From Nemopilema nomurai (taxonomy: Eukaryota; Cnidaria; Scyphozoa; Rhizostomeae; Rhizostomatidae), in NCBI GenBank assembly GCA_003864495.1, contig ML133405.1:1-64000 (forward strand): DNA of 64,000 nt, given 5' to 3'. Below the pieces are notes generated by a model. It had not been told where the DNA came from and ran no database searches. It worked only from the letters and a program-made list of their open reading frames with translations. Of the stretch, positions 49,104 through 60,076 are shown in pieces. Positions within the stretch are counted from its first letter, which is position 1, and every line of letters begins with the position of its first letter. Made by a program: the position numbers and the translations under genes.

Positions 49104-52100
49104 TCAAGCTGTCCTTAAGATCAAATGAATTCCAGAATCTGTAAACACTGCATCACTCATCTCCCCAACTTGAAGTGCAAAACTAGAATAAAATGCACTA
49201 AAATTAGATGTGGTATAAGTAAACTATTTAAACACTGAACAAAGGGATCATATTTGCAACAATAATTAAGAAAAAATGCAAGAGAAAAGCTAAAATATAT
49301 TAAAAGTCAGTAGTTTTTTATTAATACTATATTAGAATATATAGTTAGTCACACAAAGGCATCTAGTTATTTCAAAGCTTTTCCAAATTTATCTGGGTAG
49401 ATGGGAATTGGAAACTCATTGATGGAGAGTTTTTCTAAGTGTGACAGATCAATGACAAAAATTTTCAACAATGCAAGAACTCCTAAGGATATATCTAAAG
49501 ACTTTTTCTCAAATCATTTAGATTGTCAAATACCACAAAGCAGCATTAGAATACCAAGTTCACTGGTATTGCTTAACAAATTTACAATTTGGGAGATCAT
49601 TTAACTACTATGATATGCAAATTATATTTTAAACAGTATACTCACGAAACATCTTCAAATTTTTCTAAAAAAGAGTCAAATTTTACATCACAAATAAGTC
49701 AAATTTGACTTTATATGCTAACAATAGAGAAGCAGTATATGTTAAAAAGTTTTTCCAAATAAGAGTAATAAATGAATAGCTGTATTATCAATTTCATACT
49801 TTAATGATGAACTAGATCCATCTCAGAACAACCTGAGCTGTCTTAGTCAAGATAAAAAAACGATACTAATTCTATATATATCTATGTATATATATACTTC
49901 AGAGCCCTACTGAATGTTGAACTGATACCAGGTTTTACAACTGGCACTGGCCGGGTTTGAATCTACTTGAATGAAAATATTTTGTTTATTTTAGTTCTCA
50001 TATGATTCTTACATTATCCACCATTTCTTGTCAAGCATTATCTATATTAAAAGTATCCATAAAAGTAGCTTTATCTCAAGTATCCATTAAAGCCACACAT
50101 AGGCAGAGCGTTTTGTAACAGTTTGGCTTGCATCACTAGCTTTCGTCACCAATATGCATAGCACAGCTATGGAATAGTTGTGCTTTTTATGTGATTTATG
50201 TACGTCCTTGTGATTTTCTGTTACAGTTATGATGTACATTCTCTACAAGGTTTCTGTTAGATACTCTTGCTAGAATCTCTCAAGTTAGCATTATCTTAAA
50301 GGGTAAAGGAAATGCTGGCTACAAAATAATGTTCATTGAGGATAAATATAATGCAATAAGATTCAAGGAACACTTAAACTTCACCTTCTTTGTATTCAAA
50401 CTATTCTAAATATTTGTCAAGCTAATTGTTATATGGAGATCTTTTATCATTCAATTGGTCTGTCCAAGAAAAATGTCTATGGTCAAGATTTTAAGTTTCT
50501 GTGTAAGAGGGATGACTTGAATAACTGATAAAAGATCAGAACAAGTTTCTTACTTTGCATTTTCCCCCTCGTAAAGAATCCCAAATCTCCTCCCTGCTTT
50601 GCACTGCTACAGTCACTTTCAGTTTTTGCAAGCTCCTCTAAGGATACTTCACCAGCTTGTATCATCCTCTTGTAATCTGAAATAGTAAAAAAAGGAAAAA
50701 TAATCGTAGCAAACCTATTCAATTTCTTGATGACTAAGAAACTCACCTTAAGTTTATTCCAGTTTGCACTGGTCAATACTGGATGCAGAATGACATGTCC
50801 CAAGGTATCAGTGTTTGACTGCGAACATGTGTATGATTGACATATTTGCATTTAATTCAGAAGTTTTTAATACATTCATTGTCACAATTTAAAGTCTTCG
50901 GAGCAGGCATTGTCAAGCAACTTACAAATTTGCTAAGTGGCTCTACTTGTTGAGAAACAAAATGCGTTTTACAACTGGTCTCTTGTAAGGCTGGTCTGGA
51001 TTTCATGGCAATTTTTGATGAGATCTCAGGAGTGCACAAGCAATTACCTGGGTGTTCAAGAGTGCACTTGTGATAAGTGTGCACATTTGAGTGTGCACTA
51101 AATTTCACAGCAAGTCTTCAATGTGTGCAAGTTATATGGAAACTATATGTTTCATCAAAACAAATAGAACTTAACTTAAGAAACTTATTTTAAGTGAAAT
51201 AATAATGGTTTATGAGTACAAGAATTGAAAATCTTCTATAAAAATTTGGTTATTCTACTCACTTGCTAAAAATTTATATCTGGCATTTCTTAAAACTAAG
51301 CTTACTTACCACTGCCATTAGCATCTGTAATTAAATGCCTATAATTCTTAAAAGAAAAGCAATTGGAACAAAAGTCAATACTATTAACCATAGAGACAAC
51401 CTGAAGAGAATCCATAAAGAAAGTGTCTTTGTTTGTCTATTAATATTAAGTTTAATATTTTATGATGAGACTTTCTTTCTTTCATTTGATATACTCCTCA
51501 TTAAGTTTCTACTTCTAAACAGAAAATCATTATTTTTATGGTGGCTAAAATGGATCTTTACAAATTACATTATTTTAGCAAGCACAGGAGTCATCTATTT
51601 TCCACATGTTCAGCCAGTTTATAACACTTTTTCCACTCCCTGTTGCAAACAAATTTAGAGATATTTTTGCCATCTGTAAGGAAGCCGTGTAAATTTGACC
51701 CAAGCCACGCCCAAAGCCACACCCATCACTCGGGTGTGCAAGAGTGCACTCGAATTTTTAGAAAATTTTCTCGAGAGTGCAGCTGCCATTGAATCCATAC
51801 TGGAAGCAAGGGGGTAGCTGTACCAACATTAAGTGCGTTCCACCCAATCGCTTGTTTTCAATAAATGTTTCCTTCACGGAGTTTTCAGTGCTTTCATCTC
51901 TGAAGGGTAACTAGCAAATCGTGAATTTAGATAAATAAATTTGCAGTATTTCTAAACTTTCTTAAATTAAATGAGATGCGCAGGGAAAAAATCTCTACAC
52001 AAATAAAGCCTTGCAGTTAAATTACCAAACATTATCGTTACATGAATGTACAAAATCCACTTGCATACCTTCGATCTTTTCAAGTGCTTCTTCTTTGGTT

Positions 52101-52312
52101 CTTGTGATAGTTTCACTTTTCCACGAAGAAGGACGTCTTGATTCGTTGTGCTTTACAAGTAAGTGTGAGGCACGCACCTTCCCTGGTTCATTTCCAGATA
52201 TTGCTGATTCGGTCGGCAATTCCCACTGGCTGTCCTGGGTCACAGTATTGAAGTAATATGTCTTCCCTGTAGAGCGTGATTCTTTTGCGATCCAACCGTC
52301 TGGCAATGACAT
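49104..52312 (-). CDS. PIN1: PIN1-type phospho-Ser/Thr-Pro peptidyl-prolyl isomerase, four exons
   Basis: Exons (minus): 52312-52069, 50676-50554, 49664-49646 (19-nt microexon), 49182-49104. Phases agree: 465 nt, 154 residues (human 163). An N-terminal WW domain (about residues 5-36, both Trp present, YYFN core) is followed by a parvulin PPIase domain. Catalytic and phosphate-binding residues are all visible: the His of ASHLLVKH, the Arg-Arg pair after NES, the Cys of ESDCSSAK, Met-Gln-x-x-Phe across the microexon (MQKKFED), and Ser/His of TDSGIHLI. Family role: cis/trans isomerisation of pSer/pThr-Pro bonds in cell-cycle and signalling proteins, mainly nuclear. The Arg14 position of the human WW domain appears to be Lys. 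The microexon encodes the join that carries Phe of the active site, so it must be included for activity. Confidence 0.96.
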
Positions 52313-52577
52313 TTTCCAATCTTTTAGGGAATTTTAACAGAGACTGAGTTCACATGAAAACATTTTTGAGAATGCTGGAGGTGTGGAAAGCGTCTGGACG
52401 CTACGCAGGAAGTTGCCTCCCTTCGATAGAGAGACAACGCGTTGCTAAAGTTCGAGGATAAAAATAGGAGGTCAGTAAAAGGTGTCAATGTATGAATAAA
52501 TAAATAACTCACAATTAAGTATTTTGATTCGTTTCTACCTTTAAGAGAAGTGAAGACATTCATAAATATATTTAGTG

Positions 52578-52797
52578 ATGGAAAAAAATCGGAATATTCG
52601 ATGGTCTGAAGTAATCAATGACCCTAGCAAAAATGATTATGGACGTCCAATACGTCCAGCGCACATTAGATGAAAACCCATTAGAAATGAGATGCTTGGA
52701 TACTAAGATGTTCTCCAAAGCCTGGAGAATAGGCGGTATTCAAGCCATCAGAAACGCCAGAAGGCGCAGGGCACACGATGCATTAATGTAGCTATGA
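52578..52797 (+). pseudogene. Possible frame-broken coding relic, unidentified
   Basis: A 31-codon plus-strand frame from ATG 52578 (including INDPSKNDYGRPIRPAHI) ends at a stop, while the next frame continues without a break as ENPLEMRCLDTKMFSKAW and then an Arg-rich stretch (RNARRRRAHDALM). The composition of both pieces looks coding and they abut through one frame change. I cannot name the protein. It could be a pseudogene, a sequence error, or chance. Confidence 0.25.
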
Positions 52798-55216
52798 ACA
52801 CTGTGTTTGAATGAATGAGGAATCTTCTTGCGACATTTCGCCTCTTCCCTCTTGTCAACTTTCATTCTCTTACCAATGGTCATCAAACAACCGCTCAAGG
52901 TCACAAGATGAAGCTGGATCGTTTCTGTACAAAGCACAAATAGATACGAATAGCTTGAACTGTTTTCAAACTCTCAATTTTTGCTACATCGTTTTCGAAA
53001 TTCAGCATTAAACAATTTCATAAAGACATTAAATTTGATGGCCGGGGTAATGATTGTGATGATGGAAGACAGCAAATGATAGGTCAGGAGCCTAATGATT
53101 TTTCTGCAAATAATTGTGAGCCATGTGCGATGCATAAACCGCCAACTGAAGAAGGTATGATCCAATCATACAACTGACGTACCACCTATAGATGCATATC
53201 CAACCTAAGTGCATAGTTCAAGAGTGTCTCGAGGCCTTTAAATCATTGGGTTTGATGGACAAATTTGTCTGTCTTTGGATAAAGACAAAGTCAATCACAG
53301 TTTGGGATGAACTTCTCTTGAGCTTTCAAAAGCTCATTTAACCATGCGAAACTCCAGACTTGCTTGTGAGAAAGTTCTCTGTTAGGATTGCCAGGAAGCC
53401 TGGCATCAGCATTCGGCTAACGCCAATTATTTGTACTCGCTTGATTTTAAGTAATCATACATTTGAAGAATTAATTCTTTGTCTATTATGTAAGTTAACC
53501 CAGTGAAACTTTTCGTGACACGATACTCTTAGCTTGACAAAAATTTTGCGTGTTCCAAAACAGGTTAAAATATTGTAAGCTGGACTCATTTCTTGGAACT
53601 GCACTGAACTTATCCTTGACGTAAAGAATGCATTAAAAGATCGTTTAGTCACTTATGCAAGAAAGTGGTAGGTTTCCAAAGGCCACATCATATACCTTCG
53701 GTTAATTTCATTATGGTTTATCGGTCTTTGATGATTAATTATTTGTTTTCATAGATGCCTTAACTCATTTCATGCACAAATTATAATATGTATAGTTAGC
53801 TGGACCTGCCGTTTGTGAGGGTAGCTATAGAGGGGCATTATGACCAATTTTCACCTACCCCTGCAACATCTCCCCTTTACGGACTGTACTACTAGTCTGG
53901 ATAGGTGCTAATCAATTACCTCCACTTATGACATGAATGCAGACAATTCGCTTATCTATACTGTTTGGGGGTGGGGGCGACATCTGCACTTCCCGTCTGT
54001 GTATCAAGGTATATAAATAATATTTTGCTGTCAAATTTTCTAGTAAGGGAGGAACATGTCAACTTTTTAAAGGGTGGTTAATTTATTAAGTATCAACCCT
54101 TTTATACGTTCTTCATATTCCTAAGTTCACTATACAGGGAATCAAAATTTTAGCTTTAATTGTATTTACTATTGTCGAGACCTGCTGGTGTTAAGAGTTT
54201 TCAAATTACATTTATTGTCGAGACCTTATAAAAACACTGCTATATATGAGATGGTTCATCCATTTATGACGCTGTATGAACTGCAGCTGCACTTTCAATA
54301 ATATAATTCTCTTTTGTATATAATATAGCTTCAGAGATTCGATCTTATTACCTACACAGGTACTTCATGCTTAGCAAGTGCCTTGTTAAGATATGATGCT
54401 GTTTGACATTCAAGACTTGCAATAAAGGGCTACTGAACATTGGAGAAAATTGAACAAAGAAGAATATGAAATGCAGCGAGAATGACTTTAACTCTATCTT
54501 TAACTCTCTGACTTTAATGCATTTCACTCTATCTTTATCATTTGGTCTTCCTTCAATTTGTTGGAGATTTGTGCAGCTACTAAATGGCATTTGGTAAAGC
54601 CATCGAGCATAATGGGGAAAGTTTGGTAGATAAATTGACCAAGAAAATTCGCAAGAAAACCTGTTTTAATATACACTCAACGGAATTAATGCAAAGCACT
54701 TTGTAATTTAAACCCAGGTCACCAAGAAATGGTGCCAGGGACATCTTGGCCAGTATACGTGATAAACATGGTGCTGATACTAAAGTTATATCGGTTTTGC
54801 TAAATTTCATAAATACTAGGCAAATTATGGCAAAACTTCTATGCTAATAACAACATTTATATCCGGAGCATTAAAATAAGAAAGAGAATGTCTTAAAACA
54901 AATAGAAAGCGCCTTTATCAAAATCCCTTTAGGAGAGGATAGCATTTATAATATAGATATAAAAGCAGTCTGATTCGTTCTTAGTCCTTCTTTAAAGCCC
55001 CTGAATATATCAACATATTAAAAACAAAACTTTGCGTCTTCTAAATTTAACCATAGCTTGATCTTCGCAAGATCTTTAATAGATAACTTGAAGTGCAAAA
55101 GATTACAGATTGAACAAGGATTTTATCAACTCATATTCTGTAAAAAGACTCATCGATGTCATTAAAAACATAAAAATAATCTTTCTTCTAGGTTGGTCGA
55201 AAAAGCTCTTTCATAG

Positions 55217-55222
55217 TTTATT
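55217..55222 (-). terminator. AATAAA polyadenylation signal of the TIR gene
   Basis: A consensus AATAAA hexamer on the minus strand lies 35 nt past the stop codon of the TIR gene, which predicts a very short 3' untranslated region. Confidence 0.55.
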
Positions 55223-55256
55223 CACCACCTGGACAACATTCGCTTCACGCAAACGA

Positions 55257-57647
55257 TCACTGCTTTGCGGCCTGAAGCGCGTCCATAGCCGACGGTGCCA
55301 CGCGAATCATCCTCAGTGACAGGTTTGTGAATTCATAGGAATAACCCTTATAGGTAACCCATTTTCCATCTTCGGCTCCTCTCGTGTGGGTCCCGCTTAC
55401 CAGCTTTGTTCCCTCGCTCATGTGACAGGAGGTCACAATGCCTTCGTGGTACCTCTCTCCGCCGGTGTTGTTGCCCTCTGTGCCCTTGTAAGCGCCCTGC
55501 GGAAAGAAGATGACTGAGCCAACACCTACGTCATCAGCGTCTGGCACAAGGTCAAGGGCGACCTGGTTGTAAGGCTGGACGCGCCCACTGGGGTCTCCGT
55601 CGTCCCAGTTCACGGTATACTCCAATGTTGATTGGTTGAAACTGACCACAGTCGCCATGTAGTAGGCACACTGGAAATGATGACTCACAACATGGTCACC
55701 GACTCTAGGTGCTCGATAATCAACCTTCTTGACTCCTTCTGATAACGGGGCCTCGATGTGGAGAATTTTATTTATTTCCTCCACGCACTGCTCCACCTTT
55801 GTTGCAAATGCTTGTTTATCAGAAAGGCCTTGAAGGTCTATTGTTTCCTTGGCACTTCCTGCAAGCAAAGCGCCAATCACCGATGACTTCCACTGATCTC
55901 CCTGTCCAACGATCAGCGGGACAACAGGCTTCTTCAGTGACTTCATAGCGAACTGGAACTCCATGCGGCAGTTTGGACTACTGGCGTACTCACTGCTCAC
56001 ACAAGGCACAAACACTTTGCAGTCTTTCAGTGCTGCGGTGAGTTGCTCGTACATGCCTGCCCCTTGATTCGCTGACCTCAGGCGCTCAATGTCGATCCAA
56101 ACCTTCAGGCCAGCCTTCTGTAACTCGCTCTTCACCAAGCGTGGGTCGGAAAACTCACTGCCAATAAACCCATCAATCTGCTTGGCTGTTTCGGCAATTC
56201 GCGAATTGGTCCAATTGTACGACAGAAAAACGTCCGCATCGCCTTCTTCCATCTGAACGCCGCCTCCCGAGTCAGTGACGTCAGCAATTTTACCGAAATG
56301 CGCTTTCAAGGCCTGCAGCAACTCGCTAAGCTTGTCGTTCTCGACTGTCCTGTCTTTGAAATGGATGTACAACTCCCCAGCGACTAGCATGCCCACTACC
56401 GACAGGGTCCAGTCGAATGACCCGTCGCCAACTACCAGTGGCACAACCGGGGTGCCAAGGGTGGTCTTTGCGTACTGAAATTCCATCCGGCACTCGTTGT
56501 TGGCCACATACTGGTCACTGATGCATGCCACGAACACTTTCGCTTTCTTCATCATCATGGCTGTCTTTTTCAGGTCGTCGCTGTTGTTTGCTCTTCGTTC
56601 TCCAATTTTAAGGCCCTGTTGCCTCAAATAGGATATAATATCGCGGGGGTCGCACAGTCTATCAAGCACTGGGAGGTACCGTTCGGGCGCCTGCACAATT
56701 TCATTGTTTTTTATGGCCGCAGGACTGTCAGTAACAGTGTAAGAGAAAAAGATATCAACACCATCATCGGGATCGTCGTTGCCTCCTGAACTTTGATCGT
56801 CAAGAATGTCAAACACGTTAGGGCCGATTCTGAGGTCATGTAGCTCTTTTCCAGCAAATGTGTAATTATAACCGCCGTAGGTGACCCACTTACCGTCCGC
56901 CTCACCTTTAGTATGGCAGCCATCGAACAGTCTTCGACCATCCGCAGTTTTAGTGATATGTGTAATTTTACCCTCGTGCCACCGAAGCCCAGAAGTGGCT
57001 CCCCCAAATCTGCTCCCAGAATAGCTGCCCTGCTGGAACAAAACAATACTGCCAATAGAGATCTCATTGGGGTCTGGGGTTTTGTCGAGAGCGAGGTTGT
57101 AATAGTCGACAAATCGCCCGGTGGTGTCTTGATCATCCCAGTCTATTTCGTACTGCAGCTCTTCGGATAGAAATCTTTTGATAGTCGCGTGGAAATACTG
57201 CCACTTTGTATGTTCCCACATGGCTAGGACTTTGTCGCCAACCCGGGGCAAAGACTTATTTCCCACTTTGTTCGGCTTCGGTGGCGTGTATTCTGTATCC
57301 TTGGCCGCCATCAGTGCCATTGGTTTCGCCGCCGGCTTTACGATCTGGTTGGGCGTGTATGCGTGCGTCTGTTCATAGTGCTGCAGAAGATCGGCACCGT
57401 TAGCGAAGCCCTTTCGATCACACTTTGGGCAGGAGATTTCAGCCTGCCTGTTCTGTGCGCCGCCGTGAGCTTCTTCCACGTGCGCGATTAGGTCTGCACC
57501 ATTAGCAAAACCTTTCAAGTTGCATTTGGGACAGGCTAAGTTCTGCGGCGGGTGCTGTTTTTCTATGTGGTACAGGATGTCATCTGAGCTGACAAACTTG
57601 TGGTCGCATCTCGGACATCGAAAGGGTTTCGACTGGCTGCAACCCAT
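55257..57647 (-). CDS. Double-TIR protein with three C2H2 fingers and two Tudor-like modules
   Basis: One uninterrupted frame of 796 residues. Order: MGCSQS start, fitting N-myristoylation of Gly2 with Cys3 palmitoylation; three zinc fingers (Cys11/14-His27/32, Cys39/42-His56/61, Cys73/76-His90/95), fingers 2 and 3 sharing GFANGADL; Tudor-like module A (about 135-280: RVGDKVLAMW, WDDQDTTGRF, GKWVTYGGYNY); TIR1 (about 296-450); TIR2 (about 470-630); Tudor-like module B (about 647-785: RVGDHVV, WDDGDPSGRV, GKWVTYKGYSY). TIR2 has the start DVFLSYNW, the loop GLKVWIDIERL and Glu563 in CRMEFQF. TIR1 has DIFFSYTV, lacks the W-x-D loop (GLKIGERR) but keeps Glu389 in CRMEFQY. TIR domains assemble into immune signalling scaffolds or cleave NAD. 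Which applies here is not known. ATG 57647 is the first in frame, and an acceptor (TTTGCAG at 57656) eight nt upstream suggests a 5' untranslated intron. I do not recognise this architecture as a named family. Confidence 0.9.
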   Translation of the reverse strand: MGCSQSKPFRCPRCDHKFVSSDDILYHIEKQHPPQNLACPKCNLKGFANGADLIAHVEEAHGGAQNRQAEISCPKCDRKGFANGADLLQHYEQTHAYTPNQIVKPAAKPMALMAAKDTEYTPPKPNKVGNKSLPRVGDKVLAMWEHTKWQYFHATIKRFLSEELQYEIDWDDQDTTGRFVDYYNLALDKTPDPNEISIGSIVLFQQGSYSGSRFGGATSGLRWHEGKITHITKTADGRRLFDGCHTKGEADGKWVTYGGYNYTFAGKELHDLRIGPNVFDILDDQSSGGNDDPDDGVDIFFSYTVTDSPAAIKNNEIVQAPERYLPVLDRLCDPRDIISYLRQQGLKIGERRANNSDDLKKTAMMMKKAKVFVACISDQYVANNECRMEFQYAKTTLGTPVVPLVVGDGSFDWTLSVVGMLVAGELYIHFKDRTVENDKLSELLQALKAHFGKIADVTDSGGGVQMEEGDADVFLSYNWTNSRIAETAKQIDGFIGSEFSDPRLVKSELQKAGLKVWIDIERLRSANQGAGMYEQLTAALKDCKVFVPCVSSEYASSPNCRMEFQFAMKSLKKPVVPLIVGQGDQWKSSVIGALLAGSAKETIDLQGLSDKQAFATKVEQCVEEINKILHIEAPLSEGVKKVDYRAPRVGDHVVSHHFQCAYYMATVVSFNQSTLEYTVNWDDGDPSGRVQPYNQVALDLVPDADDVGVGSVIFFPQGAYKGTEGNNTGGERYHEGIVTSCHMSEGTKLVSGTHTRGAEDGKWVTYKGYSYEFTNLSLRMIRVAPSAMDALQAAKQ

Positions 57648-59300
57648 TTCAAAACCTGCAAAGAGATGAATCTTAATATGAAGCTAGATAATGTCTCTAT
57701 TTGCCTGTAACGAAAAGGAATCGGTATCCTGAAAAATTGCACATGCTATTTTGATGGCACATGTTCTTGCACTCTATGGCTTCAACTGAAGAGAAAGGGT
57801 CAAATAACCTTAGACTATGGAAAGCGAACAGTTGAAAATGTTTAGAGCGTATAAGTGGGTCTCGCTGTAAAAAATTATAGACATACAGTTCCAGCAAATA
57901 TCTCAAAATTTTTATTATAAATTCTCAATGATTTTGATATGTATGTATATTACGAAATGTTTGTTTCGAGAGACTTGCTAAAAATTGTCTCTTGAAGTTC
58001 AATGACGTATGATTGAAGTGAAAAAGAAATAAATGAAAAAAATTGAAAATTATAAACTTGGAGATTTGAGCAGTCTTGACTAAACGGGTCCTTCTAAACA
58101 TTTTAATGTCTTTCTATCCTTGAAAGCATCAAGTAAGTCTGAAATATTTTGGGATGTTTAAAAAAATTATGAACAAAGGCAGAAGCTTTGCATTTTTCGA
58201 GTTGACAAATCTTTTTCCCACGACAAAGGAAACAATCCCTAGCCAATAATCTAGGTAATTTGGTTGTAAATCAAATTTTCTGATTGATCAAGTTGCGAAT
58301 CTAATAATGATAATCTTGTAGTCTTACTTTCACTATGGTACGGCCTTGTGAAAACTTGGGAAGCAGTTTGAAAAATTTTAAATCAATTGAAACAGCTGGA
58401 TAATTGCTTCGAATTTAAAGACGGGTTCAGAACACAAAGCTGTTGATAAGGAGCCATGAAAAGTAAGGGTTTTGACATTTCTCTGGTTTCAACATTAACC
58501 TCATAATCCACGCATTACATGTACTTTCAGTCAATACGGTTCATGAAGGTAATATGAATTGACCTAAGAGAACTGGAGCCATTCAAACCAAAGGACAACA
58601 GAGCACCATGGAAACTAACAGAGAGCCAATAACAATAACAACCTAACAATGCTAATTGTTGCATGTGGTAAGTCTAAAGCGGTCTTGAGGTGGCGATTTT
58701 TGGAAAACGACTGAATCGAGCACGTTGAAGCAGCCCGGTCTGCTATCTCTTGCTTGATAGATGATACGGCTGCTGTCCTTCCAAGTTCCGATTTTAGCGT
58801 GATGTCACTTTTCACATCGAGGCCCTGGTCTTCCGAGGCTAAAAGGCTAAACTAATGTTAATAGGGGTATAATAAGGGAAAATTGTATTTCAGATTGTAA
58901 TAGGGACTATAGGCAAGTCTCGTGTAAACAGAACGCCGAAGTGAACTCAAATTGATACGGATCTTTTTGGGACGGGGTAACGGGGTCTCACATGAAGGCT
59001 ATTGATCGTCATCATCACGACCACTCCCTAAGCCAGCATACACTGACATACAAAGCATTCAATTAAATTTGTCAAGCCAATTTACGCTTGCCGATGGGGG
59101 TGGTCTCCCAACCTTCCACAACAACCCCCTCATAAATGTATTTGTGATCGGGCAAAGGATTTTGCAACAACTTGACACTAAGGGAAACAAAGCTTTATAA
59201 TTATTCTTAGGTGCCTAATCAATGGGGGGGAATAAGCGGGGGAGCATCGGCAATCTGAAGTAAATCCAATAAGTGGGGGTCGAAGTAAGGGAGAACGGAG
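57648..59300. other. Upstream region of the TIR gene
   Basis: This is expected to carry the 5' untranslated exon and promoter of the TIR gene, neither of which could be located. One minus-strand frame at 58615-58815 looks weakly coding. It opens after a ccttttag acceptor near 58840, is rich in Ser, Lys and Ala, and ends at a stop, but it matches no family I know. The rest is AT-rich without structure I recognise. Confidence 0.35.
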
Positions 59301-59367
59301 TTATCACGAACACTTCCGCTTTCGTAGCGTATCCCTTTGTAATGTATTTTATAGTGCTGCATCGAAT

Positions 59368-59640
59368 GATTGTGCGGCATTGCGACCTGTCAAGGTTTTA
59401 TTGTGCTGGAGCTCCAAAGTATTGTGCTGCAGCGAAAATCAATTGTGCGGCGCTAGAAACAATGTGCGGCATCCAAAAGTTTGAAATGCCGCACACGTCA
59501 TTGTTGGAATTTTGAAATGCCGCACAATCAACTTCTAGGAAGAACAATCGATTTGACAGCTTACACAATGCTGTTCAGGCAAATAACAAAAGGGTCTCGA
59601 ATGCCGCACAATCGATTGGGACCGCCGCACATTGTACTAG
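59368..59640. repeat. Cluster of direct and inverted ATTGTGCGGCAT motifs
   Basis: Forward copies ((a/g)ttgtgcggc or aatgtgcggcat) lie near 59370, 59440 and 59461. Inverted copies (gccgcaca(a/c)) lie near 59488, 59518, 59601 and 59624. Two related tattgtgctg(g/c)ag units lie between. The half-forward, half-reverse layout gives the segment a cruciform/hairpin character. Origin unknown, possibly the palindromic core of a transposon. Confidence 0.7.
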
Positions 59641-60049
59641 ATTGTTCGACCTGAGACAGAAAACTACTTTTCGAAGCTTTGAAACCCAGTGGTCAACAAT
59701 TTATTTTGGCGGAATTAAGTCAAGGGACGCTGGAAAATAAAAGAAAATTGAAGTTCTAAGAATGGTTAGATCTCGAATTGCGGAAGGTGCGATAAAGGAG
59801 CTCAATAAACGCAGCTTTTGTTATTGTAGTAAACGTAAATGTCTTTCAAAATCTTTATGATCTACACAGTTAATCGGTAGAAATGGTGGCAACATTGTGT
59901 AAAGGATACCTAAAACAGTTTATGTAAAATGGGCGGTTACTATGTATTTCCTTAAAGTTGCTGTTTCGGAGGATCTAGAGGGCGTTGCAAAAGAAAAAAT
60001 TTAAGGGGGCTCCGCCCTCCGGTCCCCTTTTCCGATAAGTGCGGCAGTC

Positions 60050-60076
60050 AACATTTCCACTGGATCCGCCCCTGCA
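60050..60076 (-). mobile_element. Solitary hAT-like terminus
   Basis: The minus strand reads caggggcggatccagtgg, a typical hAT terminal sequence, preceded inward by a G/C-rich arm (about 60004-60030). No matching left end was found within about 2 kb, so this is a truncated element at best. Confidence 0.35.

Larger units (their letters stand above)
52313..55256. other. Intergenic region between PIN1 and the TIR gene
   Basis: This holds the PIN1 promoter side, a coding-looking but frame-broken segment at 52578-52797, and otherwise AT-rich sequence without recognised genes. Confidence 0.45.

Noticed and set aside
51335..51658. 107-codon hydrophobic plus frame in the first PIN1 intron
   Set aside because: It is an AT-rich intron with Ile, Leu, Phe and Lys text typical of noncoding DNA. 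No domain or splice sites were found.
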